A stretch of 64,000 nucleotides of DNA from Rhodocyclaceae bacterium (GTDB taxonomy: Bacteria; Pseudomonadota; Gammaproteobacteria; Burkholderiales; Rhodocyclaceae). The position numbers and the translations under genes are program-made. The notes below the pieces were generated by a model. It was not told the origin of the DNA. It did no database searches and saw only the letters and a list, made by a program, of their open reading frames with translations. Positions 14,457 through 23,031 of the stretch are shown in pieces. Numbering within the stretch: the first letter of the stretch is position 1; every line of letters begins with the position of its first letter. The stretch lies in NCBI GenBank assembly GCA_023150275.1, contig JAKLLG010000013.1, forward strand, positions 36,375 to 100,374, given 5' to 3'.

Positions 14457-17390
14457 ATGGGGCGGCATGTGGGTGTGCTGGATCAGAAAGAGGTGGGGAC
14501 AGACGAACGGGACTGGCTGCTGCCCGGGGTGTTGCTTGCGCTCTTCCTGTCGATCCTGATCGCAGCGGTCTTCGTCTGGTCGATCGAGAAGGTGCGCCGT
14601 CTTGATGCCGAAGAGCGTGCGCGTCGACTCGCCGAAACCGTGGCACATGAATTCGGTGAGCGCCTCGACCGCTCACTGTCCGCCTCCTACGCGCTGGCGA
14701 CGCTGATTCGCCAGGGACGCGGCGAGATCGAAAATTTCGAGACGCTGGCGCGTGAAATGATCGGCGTCTATGGCGGCATCACCGCGTTGCAGCTGGCGCC
14801 GGACGGCGTCATCACGCAGGTCGTGCCGCTGGCTGGCAACGAGTCGGTGATCGGTTTTTCGCCGCTGCGCGATCCCCGGCAGGGTGGTGAAACCCGGCGT
14901 GTGATCGAGACGCGCAAGCCGGGCCTGACGGGGCCCTTCGAGTTGCGTCAGGGCGGGATCGGCGTCGTTGGCCGGCATCCTGTGTATCTTACCGATGCGT
15001 TGGGAGCGGATCGCTTCTGGGGGCTGACCCAGGTGTTGATCCGCATCGACGATCTGCTCGCGGTGGCCAAGCTGCAGACGCTGGCGGGGTCTGGGTATGC
15101 GTATGAGATGTGGCGGGTGCATCCGGACGATGGGCGCCGCCATGTCTTTGCAAGTTCGGGAACATTGCCGGCTGTGCGGCCGATCGATATCCGCATTCCC
15201 GTGCCCAACGGGGAGTGGACGCTCAGCGTGGCGCCGCTCTCCGGCTGGCACGGCGGCAAGGAACTCGCCGGCGATCTGCTTGGTGCCCTGATTTTTGTTG
15301 CCTTGGTGACGCTGGTGTCCTTTGTGCTCTTGCGCCAGCCGCGACTGCTGCGCGCCGAAGTGCGGCGCCGCACGCGCGAACTGCAGGCGAGCGAGGCGCA
15401 GTACCGCGCGCTGTTCAACGACAATCCCGTACCGATGCTGGTATACGAACCGGATAGCCGGCGCATGCTCGATGCAAACAATGCCTTTGTCGCCAGCTAC
15501 GGGTTCACCCGCCATGAACTCACCCAGATGTCGGTCGCCGATCTGCATCCGCCGGATGAGCGCGCTCGGTTGCTCGGGTATTTTTCCAGCGCGCTGGCGC
15601 CCGGGTTTCGTCAGGCAGGCGAGTGGCACCACCAGCGCAAGAATGGCGAGATCATCGATGTCGAGATAAATTCTCTGGACATCATTTTCGCCGGCCGCCC
15701 GGCACGTCTGGCCTTGGCGTTCGACATGACCGACCGCAAGCGTGCGGAGCGTGCACTGCAGATGCACAACAGCTGGCTGAAGTCGGTGCTTGAACACTTC
15801 CCGGGAGGGATTTCGGTGACCGACGCGCAGACGCGCATCGTCGGGTGGAACGAACAGTGCTGCAAGCTGCTCGATTTTCCGCGCGAGATGCTCGCCGGTG
15901 AACCGCTGCCGATGATCGATTTCATCCGCTTCAACGCGACACGGGGCGAGTACGGCGATGTCGATGTCGATGCCTATGTGGCCGAGGCCGCCAAGCAGAT
16001 CGATTTGCGCGCCCCCCATCATTTCGAACGTACGCGTCCCGATGGCACCGTGCTCGAAGTGCGCGGCACGCCGTTGCCGGATGGTGGCTTCGTCACCTCC
16101 TATACCGACATCACCGAACGTAAGCGTGACGAGGCCCGGCTGCGCGCCGCGAACCAGCGCTATGAGGAACTCAATGCGGCGCTCGAATCGAAGGTGGCCG
16201 AACGCACGCTGCGTCTGGAGGCAGAGGTGGAGGAGCGCCGCCTTGTGGAGATGGCTGTCCGCCAGTCGGCCGAATGGCTGCGCGAGATCATCGACACCAT
16301 GCCCTCCGGCATCCTGCTGTGGGATCGCGAGCAGCGTCTGGTCGCATGGAACGAGGCGCTGAAGCGTCTCTATCCGGCTTCGGCGGAGTTGTTGCGCGTG
16401 GGTATCTCGCGTGCGGAGCTGCGTGCAGCGATGATGGCGCGTGGTGACGCGCCTGTCGGTGACGAGGCGGCGGCTGATTGGGAGAAATCCGGGCAATGGG
16501 ACCGTGTGTTGCCCGACGGCCGCGTGATCAGCATCGAACGCATGGCCACTTCGGAGGGCGGGCGTCTGGTGCTGCAATCGGATGTGACGGCCCTGCGGCG
16601 CACGGCGGAAGTGCTGGCGCGCAACGAGCGTATGGCTTCGCTGGGCAACCTTGTCGCCGGCATCGCGCACGAGATCAATACACCGATCGGCAACGCGCTG
16701 ATGGTCGCCTCGGCACTTGGCGGGCGTATCGCCGAGTTCGATGAGGTGCTCGCCGGCGGGTCGCTGCGACGCTCCGTGCTCGATGGCTTCATTTCCACGG
16801 TGCGCGAATCGGAGGATCTGCTCGTGCGCAATCTTCAGCGCGCCGCCAACCTGATCCAGAACTTCAAGCAGGTGGCAGTCGACCAGACCAGCGACCGGCG
16901 CCGCGTCTTCGATCTGGCGACGGTGCTTGAAGAAGTGCGCATGACGCTGGTGCCGCGCTTCAAGCATTCGCCCTTCGTTCTCGATCTCGATGCCGAGGTT
17001 GGCGTCAGTCTCGACAGCTTTCCCGGCGCGCTCGGCCAGGTAGCGACTAACCTGGTCGAGAACGCCCTGGTGCATGCCTTCGAAGGCCGCGCCCAAGGGC
17101 GCATCACGATGAGTGCCCGGCGTATCGGCGACCGTGCCGAAATCGTCTGTGCCGACGATGGCAACGGCGTTCCGCCCGAGGTGCGGCCACGCATCTTCGA
17201 TCCCTTCTTCACCACCAAGCTCGGGAAGGGCGGCTCCGGCCTGGGCTTGTCGATCGTCCTCAATCTGGTTCGCGACCTGCTTGGCGGGGATATGCGCGTC
17301 GAGAGCGAAACCGGGCAGGGCACGCGCTTCATCATCGAGATTCCTCTGCAGGCACCGTTGGCGCGTGCGGGTTCGGCAGCGAGCCAGTAG
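14457..17390 (+). CDS. CHASE/multi-PAS sensor histidine kinase
   Basis: A 977-residue hybrid-free sensor kinase. A membrane helix (about 22-42) is followed by a CHASE-type extracytoplasmic domain (about 60-255) and a second helix (about 275-295). Three PAS-type domains come next (about 315-430, 440-560 and 615-715, the second and third of the PAS_7 kind with PSGILLWDREQRLVAWN), then a coiled linker. The kinase core has H738 in GIAHEINTPIGN, and the ATPase has NLVENALVHAF, DDGNGVPPEV and GGSGLGLSIV. The H-box with INTP rather than LNTP or IRTP is typical of HWE-free HisKA_4-like kinases in proteobacteria. No receiver gene is adjacent. It is divergent from the PhnD/GGDEF-EAL pair (156-bp gap), so it may work with them, but this is not shown. 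Confidence 0.9.
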   Translation: MGRHVGVLDQKEVGTDERDWLLPGVLLALFLSILIAAVFVWSIEKVRRLDAEERARRLAETVAHEFGERLDRSLSASYALATLIRQGRGEIENFETLAREMIGVYGGITALQLAPDGVITQVVPLAGNESVIGFSPLRDPRQGGETRRVIETRKPGLTGPFELRQGGIGVVGRHPVYLTDALGADRFWGLTQVLIRIDDLLAVAKLQTLAGSGYAYEMWRVHPDDGRRHVFASSGTLPAVRPIDIRIPVPNGEWTLSVAPLSGWHGGKELAGDLLGALIFVALVTLVSFVLLRQPRLLRAEVRRRTRELQASEAQYRALFNDNPVPMLVYEPDSRRMLDANNAFVASYGFTRHELTQMSVADLHPPDERARLLGYFSSALAPGFRQAGEWHHQRKNGEIIDVEINSLDIIFAGRPARLALAFDMTDRKRAERALQMHNSWLKSVLEHFPGGISVTDAQTRIVGWNEQCCKLLDFPREMLAGEPLPMIDFIRFNATRGEYGDVDVDAYVAEAAKQIDLRAPHHFERTRPDGTVLEVRGTPLPDGGFVTSYTDITERKRDEARLRAANQRYEELNAALESKVAERTLRLEAEVEERRLVEMAVRQSAEWLREIIDTMPSGILLWDREQRLVAWNEALKRLYPASAELLRVGISRAELRAAMMARGDAPVGDEAAADWEKSGQWDRVLPDGRVISIERMATSEGGRLVLQSDVTALRRTAEVLARNERMASLGNLVAGIAHEINTPIGNALMVASALGGRIAEFDEVLAGGSLRRSVLDGFISTVRESEDLLVRNLQRAANLIQNFKQVAVDQTSDRRRVFDLATVLEEVRMTLVPRFKHSPFVLDLDAEVGVSLDSFPGALGQVATNLVENALVHAFEGRAQGRITMSARRIGDRAEIVCADDGNGVPPEVRPRIFDPFFTTKLGKGGSGLGLSIVLNLVRDLLGGDMRVESETGQGTRFIIEIPLQAPLARAGSAASQ

Positions 17391-17562
17391 CGCAATCCGG
17401 CCGGCGGTTCTCCGGAACAGGCCGTGGATGATGTCCTGAATCCGGCGCTGAATTTGTTCCTGAATTCGGCTTTGGACGCCCGCTGATCCGCGCGCATTGT
17501 CACGAAGAAAAAAATTTGACTGGGACGGTGCAAAGTATCGTTTTGTGATGTATTATCCGTTT

Positions 17563-17660
17563 CAACGATCGGGCCATGCCTAATCGTCCTCTCCATCGTC
17601 GCGCCCCCCCGCGCGACGACCTCGGCCCGCAGCGGTGCAAACCCTGCGGGTTTTCTTTTT
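17563..17660 (+). ncRNA. Candidate small RNA with anti-Shine-Dalgarno-like loops
   Basis: Downstream of a -10-like TATTAT (17551-17556) lies a compact set of helices. GGGCC at 17571-17575 can pair with GGCCC at 17624-17628, enclosing CGTCGCGC/GCGCGACG (17597-17604 with 17611-17618). Then comes AAACCC-TGC-GGGTTT followed by TCTTTTT (17639-17660), which looks like a Rho-independent terminator with an Hfq-type U tail. The unpaired parts are TCCTCTCC and a C6 loop, which could base-pair with ribosome-binding sites. No good -35 is spaced correctly for TATTAT, so the promoter is uncertain. The family is not recognised; this is a structural inference. Confidence 0.4.
17639..17660 (+). terminator. 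Rho-independent terminator-like hairpin
   Basis: A six-base-pair stem AAACCC/GGGTTT with a TGC loop is followed by TCTTTTT. It lies 35 nt before the MarR gene and would end the candidate small RNA or read-through from the histidine kinase gene. The stem is short. Confidence 0.5.
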
Positions 17661-17694
17661 CGCAGGTGACGTCGGATCGATACGGTAAAATGCA

Positions 17695-18168
17695 ATGGAA
17701 CAAATCCCTATAACCAGTTCTCCCTGGAGCTTCCCCGACGTGACGGACAATTCCCTGCCACCGCTGGACAAGCAGGCGTTCGAGACGCTTGCCAATTTTC
17801 GCTACGAAGTCCGCAAGTTCCTGCGCTTCTCCGAAAAGGTGACGCGGAAGGCCGGCATCACGCCATTGCAGTATCTGATGCTGCTCAACATCAAGGGCTA
17901 TCCCGGCCGCGACTGGGCGACCGTCGGCGAACTTGCCGAGCGCCTGCAGGCGCAGCATCACGGCGTCGTGGCGCTGGTCTCGCGTTGCGAGAAACAGGGC
18001 TTCGTCGAGCGGCGCCGCTCTGAGGAAGATCGCCGCCGTATCGAGGTGCATCTCCTGCCGAAGGGGGACGCCATTGTCGAGCGGCTGGCCAACGCCCACC
18101 GTGTGCAACTGATGTCGCTCGACGGCCGCTTCGCGGTACCGACACGCAGCGCATTCGTGCGTAGTTGA
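17695..18168 (+). CDS. MarR-family transcriptional regulator
   Basis: A 157-residue winged-helix regulator. The helix-turn-helix region (about residues 60-105: LQYLMLLNIKG, TVGELAERLQAQHHGVVALV) and the wing RRRSEEDRRRIEVHLLPKG are standard MarR features; MarR dimers usually repress a nearby promoter and release it on binding an aromatic or lipophilic ligand. It precedes two hydroxyacid dehydrogenase genes on the same strand by 28 nt and may control them. The first 15 residues (MEQIPITSSPWSF) are longer than usual; a later GTG at about 17740 would remove them. The region upstream holds a small-RNA-like structure. Confidence 0.9.
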   Translation: MEQIPITSSPWSFPDVTDNSLPPLDKQAFETLANFRYEVRKFLRFSEKVTRKAGITPLQYLMLLNIKGYPGRDWATVGELAERLQAQHHGVVALVSRCEKQGFVERRRSEEDRRRIEVHLLPKGDAIVERLANAHRVQLMSLDGRFAVPTRSAFVRS

Positions 18169-18196
18169 TCCAACTTCAATTTTTCGGGAGCTTGCC

Positions 18197-19072
18197 ATGA
18201 AGATCGGTTTTCTCGGACTCGGCATCATGGGGCGCCCGATGGCGCTCAACCTGATCAAGGGCGGGCACCAACTCGTCGTCTGGGCCCGGCGCCCCGCCTC
18301 GCTGGTGCCGCTGACCGAGGCTGGTGCGCAGGCTGGCAGCAGCCCCGCCGATGTCGCCCGGCAGGTCGATGTCGTGATATCGATGGTCGCCGACGCGCCC
18401 GATGTAGCACAGGTGATGCACGGCGAGAAAGGGGTTGCCGAGGGCGCACAACCGGGGCTCGTCGCCGTGGATATGAGCACCATCGCCCCCGCTGCCGCGC
18501 GCGATATCGCCACGCAGATGCAGGCGCGTGGCGTCGATTTCGTTGACGCGCCGGTTTCCGGCGGTGAGGTCGGTGCCGTCGCCGGGACGCTGTCGATCAT
18601 GGCCGGCGGCAGTGTTGCTGCCTTTGCCAAGGCGAAACCGGCCTTCGAGTGCATGGGCAAGAACATCGTGCATGTCGGTGATTCCGGCGCCGGACAGGTG
18701 GCCAAGGCATGTAATCAGATCGTTACCGGCATGGGCGTGATGGCGGTAGCGGAAGCGATGTGCTTCGCGAAGAAGGCCGGCGCCGATCCGGCGAAGGTGC
18801 GCGAAGCGCTGCTCGGCGGCTTTGCCTACTCGAAAATTCTCGAAAATCACGGCCAGCGCATGCTCGATCGCAACTTCAAGCCCGGCTTCAAGAGCTGGAT
18901 GCATCAGAAGGATCTGAACATCGTCATGCAGAGCGCGCACGAGTTGGGCTTGATGCTGCCCGGCTCGGCGATGACCGCGCAGATGTTCAACGCCATGGTC
19001 GGTTCCGGTCTTGGCGAGGAAGACTCCATCGCCGTCCTCAAACTTCTCGAAAAACTCTCCGGCCAGCAATGA
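18197..19072 (+). CDS. 2-hydroxy-3-oxopropionate (tartronate semialdehyde) reductase family dehydrogenase
   Basis: A 291-residue NAD(P)-dependent beta-hydroxyacid dehydrogenase. The Rossmann motif GFLGLGIMGRPMA starts at residue 4, the substrate signature DAPVSGGEVGA lies around residue 118, and the catalytic lysine sits in GQVAKACNQI near 171. In GlxR/GarR this family reduces tartronate semialdehyde to D-glycerate; 3-hydroxyisobutyrate dehydrogenase is the main alternative. Glycolate oxidase genes 30 kb downstream favour the glyoxylate/glycerate role, by inference. GGGAG precedes the ATG by 7 nt. The stop overlaps the start of a paralogue (ATGA). Confidence 0.87.
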   Translation: MKIGFLGLGIMGRPMALNLIKGGHQLVVWARRPASLVPLTEAGAQAGSSPADVARQVDVVISMVADAPDVAQVMHGEKGVAEGAQPGLVAVDMSTIAPAAARDIATQMQARGVDFVDAPVSGGEVGAVAGTLSIMAGGSVAAFAKAKPAFECMGKNIVHVGDSGAGQVAKACNQIVTGMGVMAVAEAMCFAKKAGADPAKVREALLGGFAYSKILENHGQRMLDRNFKPGFKSWMHQKDLNIVMQSAHELGLMLPGSAMTAQMFNAMVGSGLGEEDSIAVLKLLEKLSGQQ

Positions 19073-19932
19073 GGCTCGGCTTCATCGGCCTCGGCGCCAT
19101 GGGGCGGCCGATGGCGAGCCGCCTGCTGGGTGCCGGTCACGAGGTTTTTGTCTGGGCGCGCCGGAAGGATGCCGCCGTGCCCCTGCTCGAATCAGGTGCA
19201 CAGTGGCGTGCGTCGCCGGCCGAAGTGGCGCGCAGTGCCGACGTCGTCTTCACCATTGTGACCTACGGCAGCGATGTCGAATCCATCGTCTTCGGCGCGC
19301 ATGGCCTGGCCGACGGTTTCGCTGCCGGCGCGGTGCTGGTCGACATGAGCACGATCGCCCCCGGTCTCGCCCGCGATATCGCGCGGCGTCTCGAAGAACG
19401 TGGCGTCGCCATGCTCGATGCGCCGGTGTCCGGCGGTGGCACCGGCGCCGCCGCGGGAACGCTGGCGATCATGGTGGGCGGCGAGGCTGCCGTGCTGGCA
19501 AGGGTGCAGCCGTTGCTCGAAGTGCTCGGGCGCACCATTGTCCATGTCGGCGGCAACGGTTGCGGGCAGGTGGCCAAGGCCTGCAATCAGATGGTCATGG
19601 TCGCGGCGATCGAAGCGGTGGCGGAAGCCATGCGCCTTGCCGAGGCCGCCGGTGTTGCCCCCGGCAAGGTGCGCGCCGCCCTGCAAGGGGGCTCGGCGGG
19701 AAGCCGGGTACTCGATCTCTTCGGCGGACGCATGGTGGCAGGCGACTATACCGCCGGCGTCGAGGCGCGCCTGCATCACAAGGATTTTGGCCTCATTGCC
19801 GAGGAGGCCCGGGCGCTCGGGGTGCCCTTGCCGATCACGGCTTCTGTCGCGCAACAGCTCAATGCACTGATGGCGCGGGGCTGGGGCGGCGACGATACGG
19901 CATCGTTGCTGCGCGTTCTGCGCCTCAACTGA
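19069..19932 (+). CDS. Second, paralogous beta-hydroxyacid dehydrogenase
   Basis: This 287-residue protein is clearly homologous to its upstream neighbour: GFIGLGAMGRPMA at the N-terminus, DAPVSGGGTGA, and GQVAKACNQM with the catalytic lysine. It begins at ATG 19069, overlapping the previous stop by 4 nt; the frame is open further upstream, but that part lies inside the neighbour. The two genes look like a tandem duplication that has diverged (for example WARRKDAAVPLLESGAQW versus WARRPASLVPLTEAGAQA). Substrate preference may differ; candidates are tartronate semialdehyde, 3-hydroxyisobutyrate or succinic semialdehyde. Confidence 0.87.
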   Translation: MRLGFIGLGAMGRPMASRLLGAGHEVFVWARRKDAAVPLLESGAQWRASPAEVARSADVVFTIVTYGSDVESIVFGAHGLADGFAAGAVLVDMSTIAPGLARDIARRLEERGVAMLDAPVSGGGTGAAAGTLAIMVGGEAAVLARVQPLLEVLGRTIVHVGGNGCGQVAKACNQMVMVAAIEAVAEAMRLAEAAGVAPGKVRAALQGGSAGSRVLDLFGGRMVAGDYTAGVEARLHHKDFGLIAEEARALGVPLPITASVAQQLNALMARGWGGDDTASLLRVLRLN

Positions 19933-20054
19933 ACAGCTTTCCTCCGGCGCGGGGTTGATGGTCATCACGCTCGTATGGCGTGGCTGGTATCATTTGCGGT
20001 CCGAAAAGCGGCATATCGATAGACCGCTCGGGTCCAATCCGGAACGGAGGAGAC

Positions 20055-22601
20055 ATGAATCGCATGATGGCGATGCCCGAGTTGCTGGCGATTTTCGACC
20101 ATGCACCGGTGGGCATCGTGTTCGTTCGCGGCGGCGAGTTGCAGCACTGCAATCGGCGTTTCTGCGAACTGCTTGGTTACGAAGAGGGCGAAGTTTTCGG
20201 CCAGCCGGCTCGCATGCTCTACGAGGGCGAGGCGGAGTACGCGCGCCTGCGGCTGTGGGCGCGCGAGGCCCTGCTCGCCGGCGATCCGTTCGATGCGGAA
20301 CTTCCGCTGCGCCGTCGTGACGGAACCACGATCTACTGCCGCCTGCACGCGGCAGCGATCGATCGCGACAACCCGCGTCAGGGGACCGTCTGGATCGTCG
20401 AGGATCTGGAGGAGCAGACACGGGTCCGCGATGAACTCTGGCACGCGCAACGCGACCTGGAGGCAACCTTCGCGGCAGCGCATGTGGGCATCATGCTGCT
20501 GCGCGACCGCAGCATCGTGCGCTGCAATCCGCGGCTGAGTGAAATGTTCGGCTATTTCGGCAGCCAGCTCATTGGCCGCTCGGCGCGCCTGCTGTATGTT
20601 TCCGATGCCGATTTCGAGGCGGCCGGCGAAATCTACCCGCTGATCGCGGCGGGCGGTACGCACCGCCGCGAACAGTGGCTGCGCAGGAAGGATGGCACGA
20701 CCTTCTGGGCGCTGATCAGTGGCCGCTTCATCGACGCGCAGCACCCGGATCTTGGCTCGGTGTGGATCGTCGAGGACATGAGTGAACGCAAGCGCCAGGA
20801 CGAGCGCCTGCAGGCAGCGCTCGCCGAGCAGCGCATGATCTTTGACAATGCCGCCTTCGGCATTGCCTATGTCAGCGGCCGCCACCTGCAGCGCTGCAAC
20901 GATCGCTTCGCGGACATGTTCGGTCATGAGGCGGCCACGCTGGGCGGGCAGTTGGTGGAGGAGTTCTTTCCCGATGCGCAATCGTGCACGACCTTCTCCG
21001 AGCAGGCGGAGGCCGGTTTGCGCCGGCGCGGCGATTACATCGGCGAGGCGCTGGTGCGTCGCCGTGGCGGCGGACTCTTCTGGATTCGCGGAACCGCCAA
21101 GCGCGTGTCCTTCACGCAGGGGGGTGGGGCCATCTGGGTGGTCGAGGACATCACCGAGCGCCGCCATGCGCAGGAAGCGCTGCTGCGCGCCCACGAGCAG
21201 CTTGAATCGCGCGTTGCCGAGCGGACCGCCGAACTGAAAACGGCAAACGTGCAGCTGCAATCCGAAATCTTCGAGCGCATGCAGGCCGAGAAACGTGTCT
21301 GGCATATCGCGCACCACGACGCGCTGACCGGCTTGCCCAACCGCTCGCTGTTGCAGGATCGCGTTCAGCAGGCGCTGATTGCCGCCGAGCGCAGTCACAG
21401 CAAGGTTGCGGTACTTTTCCTGGATCTCGACCGCTTCAAGGGCATCAACGATTCGCTCGGCCATGATGTCGGCGACGCCTTGCTCAAGGGGGTTGCCGGG
21501 CGCCTGCTGGAGGTCGTGCGCGATGTGGACACGGTCTGCCGGCTTGGTGGCGACGAGTTCGTGATCATCCTTGGCGCGATTACAGGGCCCGACGATGCGG
21601 TGATGATCGCCGAGCGCATCATCGAAGTGCTCGGCGAACCGGTCGATGCCCTTGGCCATTCGCTGCGTGCCTCGACTTCGATCGGCGTTTCGCTGTTCCC
21701 GGACGATGCCGCCGACGGCCAGACGCTGTTGAAGAACGCCGATACCGCCATGTACGCGGCGAAGAACCGTGGCCGCAACAATTTCCAGTTCTTCTCGGCG
21801 GAGATGAATGCGGCTGCACTGCGCTTCTTCCAGCTTGAACAGCGTTTGCGTCACGCCGTTTCCGGCGGTGAGCTGGTCCTCCACTACCAGCCGCAGGTTG
21901 ATACCGGCACGCATCGCGTTTGCGGACTGGAGGCATTGGTGCGCTGGCACAATCCGAAGTCCGGCCTGTTGCCGCCCGCCGAATTCATTCCCGTTGCCGA
22001 GGAAACCGGACTCATCGTCGATCTCGGCGAATGGGTGTTGCGTGAAACCTGTCGCCAGATACGTGAATGGCACGATGCGGGCTGGCCGCGGGTGCCGGTG
22101 GCGGTCAATCTCTCCGCCCGCCAGTTCCAGCAGCCCGATCTGGTGGCGCGCATTGCGGCCATCCTCGATGCTCATGGTGTGGCGCCGGAGTGGCTGGAGC
22201 TGGAGATCACGGAATCCTGCCTGATGCAGCAGGTCGAGGCCTCGCTGCGGCAGATGCGGGAGCTTGCTGAGATGGGGATTCGCCTGGCGATCGACGATTT
22301 CGGTACCGGTTACTCCAGCCTCTCCTACCTCAAACGCTTTCCGGTGCATCGCCTGAAGATCGACCGGACCTTCGTGCGTGATCTGTGTACCGACCGCGAG
22401 GATGCCGCGATCGTGACTTCGATCATCGGGCTGGCGCGCACGCTTGATCTGGAAGTCGTTGCCGAAGGCGTCGAGACGACCGCGCAACTTGCCGCCCTGC
22501 GCTATGAGGGGTGCCTGCTGTGCCAGGGATTCCTTTTCTCGCGGCCGCGTCCGGCGGAAGAGGTCGCCGCGATCTTCGCCGTCGGCGCACTGGCGGGCTA
22601 G
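20055..22601 (+). CDS. PAS-PAS-PAS-GGDEF-EAL cyclic-di-GMP protein
   Basis: A soluble 848-residue protein with no membrane helix. Three PAS domains lie at about 10-120 (LLAIFDHAPVGIVFVRGGEL), 130-245 and 255-370, then a short coiled coil (SRVAERTAELKTANVQLQSE). GGDEF is at 498-502, and an EAL domain starts at 626 (LEALVRWHNPKSG). Both active-site motifs are intact (GGDEF, EAL, plus DDFGTGYSSL and the LEVVAEGVET motif), so it could make or break c-di-GMP. Start: GGAGG is 5 nt before ATG 20055; the longer frame from 19980 has no ribosome site. A small zinc-ribbon gene follows after 4 nt. Confidence 0.93.
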   Translation: MNRMMAMPELLAIFDHAPVGIVFVRGGELQHCNRRFCELLGYEEGEVFGQPARMLYEGEAEYARLRLWAREALLAGDPFDAELPLRRRDGTTIYCRLHAAAIDRDNPRQGTVWIVEDLEEQTRVRDELWHAQRDLEATFAAAHVGIMLLRDRSIVRCNPRLSEMFGYFGSQLIGRSARLLYVSDADFEAAGEIYPLIAAGGTHRREQWLRRKDGTTFWALISGRFIDAQHPDLGSVWIVEDMSERKRQDERLQAALAEQRMIFDNAAFGIAYVSGRHLQRCNDRFADMFGHEAATLGGQLVEEFFPDAQSCTTFSEQAEAGLRRRGDYIGEALVRRRGGGLFWIRGTAKRVSFTQGGGAIWVVEDITERRHAQEALLRAHEQLESRVAERTAELKTANVQLQSEIFERMQAEKRVWHIAHHDALTGLPNRSLLQDRVQQALIAAERSHSKVAVLFLDLDRFKGINDSLGHDVGDALLKGVAGRLLEVVRDVDTVCRLGGDEFVIILGAITGPDDAVMIAERIIEVLGEPVDALGHSLRASTSIGVSLFPDDAADGQTLLKNADTAMYAAKNRGRNNFQFFSAEMNAAALRFFQLEQRLRHAVSGGELVLHYQPQVDTGTHRVCGLEALVRWHNPKSGLLPPAEFIPVAEETGLIVDLGEWVLRETCRQIREWHDAGWPRVPVAVNLSARQFQQPDLVARIAAILDAHGVAPEWLELEITESCLMQQVEASLRQMRELAEMGIRLAIDDFGTGYSSLSYLKRFPVHRLKIDRTFVRDLCTDREDAAIVTSIIGLARTLDLEVVAEGVETTAQLAALRYEGCLLCQGFLFSRPRPAEEVAAIFAVGALAG

Positions 22602-22605
22602 GACG

Positions 22606-23031
22606 ATGGCAGCCTTGACCTGTCCGCTCGGCCCGCACGTGCTCGGTGTGCGCGACGTCGAGGGCCATGTCGGGCATTGTTGCAGTGCCTGCGGCGGGGC
22701 CTGGCTGCCCGGCAGCTTTCTCGCCACGATCGGCCAGTCGCGCAATTTTTCGGCACAGCGCTTCGCAGAGATGCTGCGGACGCTACCGGCCCGGCACACG
22801 CAACTGCCTTGCCCGCAGGGTTGCGGCGAGCTTTTCTGCAGCGAGGTCAAGGGCGTCGCCCTCGATTGGTGTCCGGCCTGCGGCGGGGTGTGGTTCGATC
22901 GCGGCGAGGTGGCGCGCCTGCTGGCGCAGTACCCGCGCCTTGCCCAAGCGAAGAAGGGGGGTGACGGCCCCGATCTCTCCGATGTGGCCGACATCGCCGA
23001 TGCGCTGTTCAGCCTCCTCGATATCTTCTGA
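22606..23031 (+). CDS. Small zinc-ribbon protein (zf-TFIIB type, two Cys4 motifs)
   Basis: A 141-residue protein with two paired-cysteine units. The first is C6...H10 with CCSACGGAWL, the second CPQGCGELFC and CPACGGVWFDRGEV. The CPxCGGxWFDRGE pattern marks the TFIIB-like zinc ribbon family of small bacterial proteins, which are of unknown function. The ATG at 22606 is 4 nt after the GGDEF-EAL stop, so the two are probably co-expressed. An acidic tail (SDVADIADALFSLLDIF) ends it. It converges with the aldolase gene, with no space between their stops. Confidence 0.75.
   Translation: MAALTCPLGPHVLGVRDVEGHVGHCCSACGGAWLPGSFLATIGQSRNFSAQRFAEMLRTLPARHTQLPCPQGCGELFCSEVKGVALDWCPACGGVWFDRGEVARLLAQYPRLAQAKKGGDGPDLSDVADIADALFSLLDIF

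Larger units (their letters stand above)
17391..17694. other. 304-bp intergenic region with a candidate small RNA
   Basis: No protein gene is visible here. The first 120 bp (17391-17510) show nothing recognisable. From 17515 the sequence becomes AT-rich (TTGACT at 17516, TATTAT at 17551) and is followed by two strong stems and a T-rich terminator (17563-17660), described separately. A minus-strand frame crossing this area has no family features. Confidence 0.5.

Noticed and set aside
14301..14648. Upstream extension of the PhnD-like gene
   Set aside because: Compositionally odd Cys/His/Arg-rich sequence with no signal peptide; the signal peptide begins at 14300.
18760..19068. Upstream extension of the second hydroxyacid dehydrogenase
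   Set aside because: The frame is open, but it overlaps the first dehydrogenase; the family N-terminus GFIGLGAMG starts right at ATG 19069.
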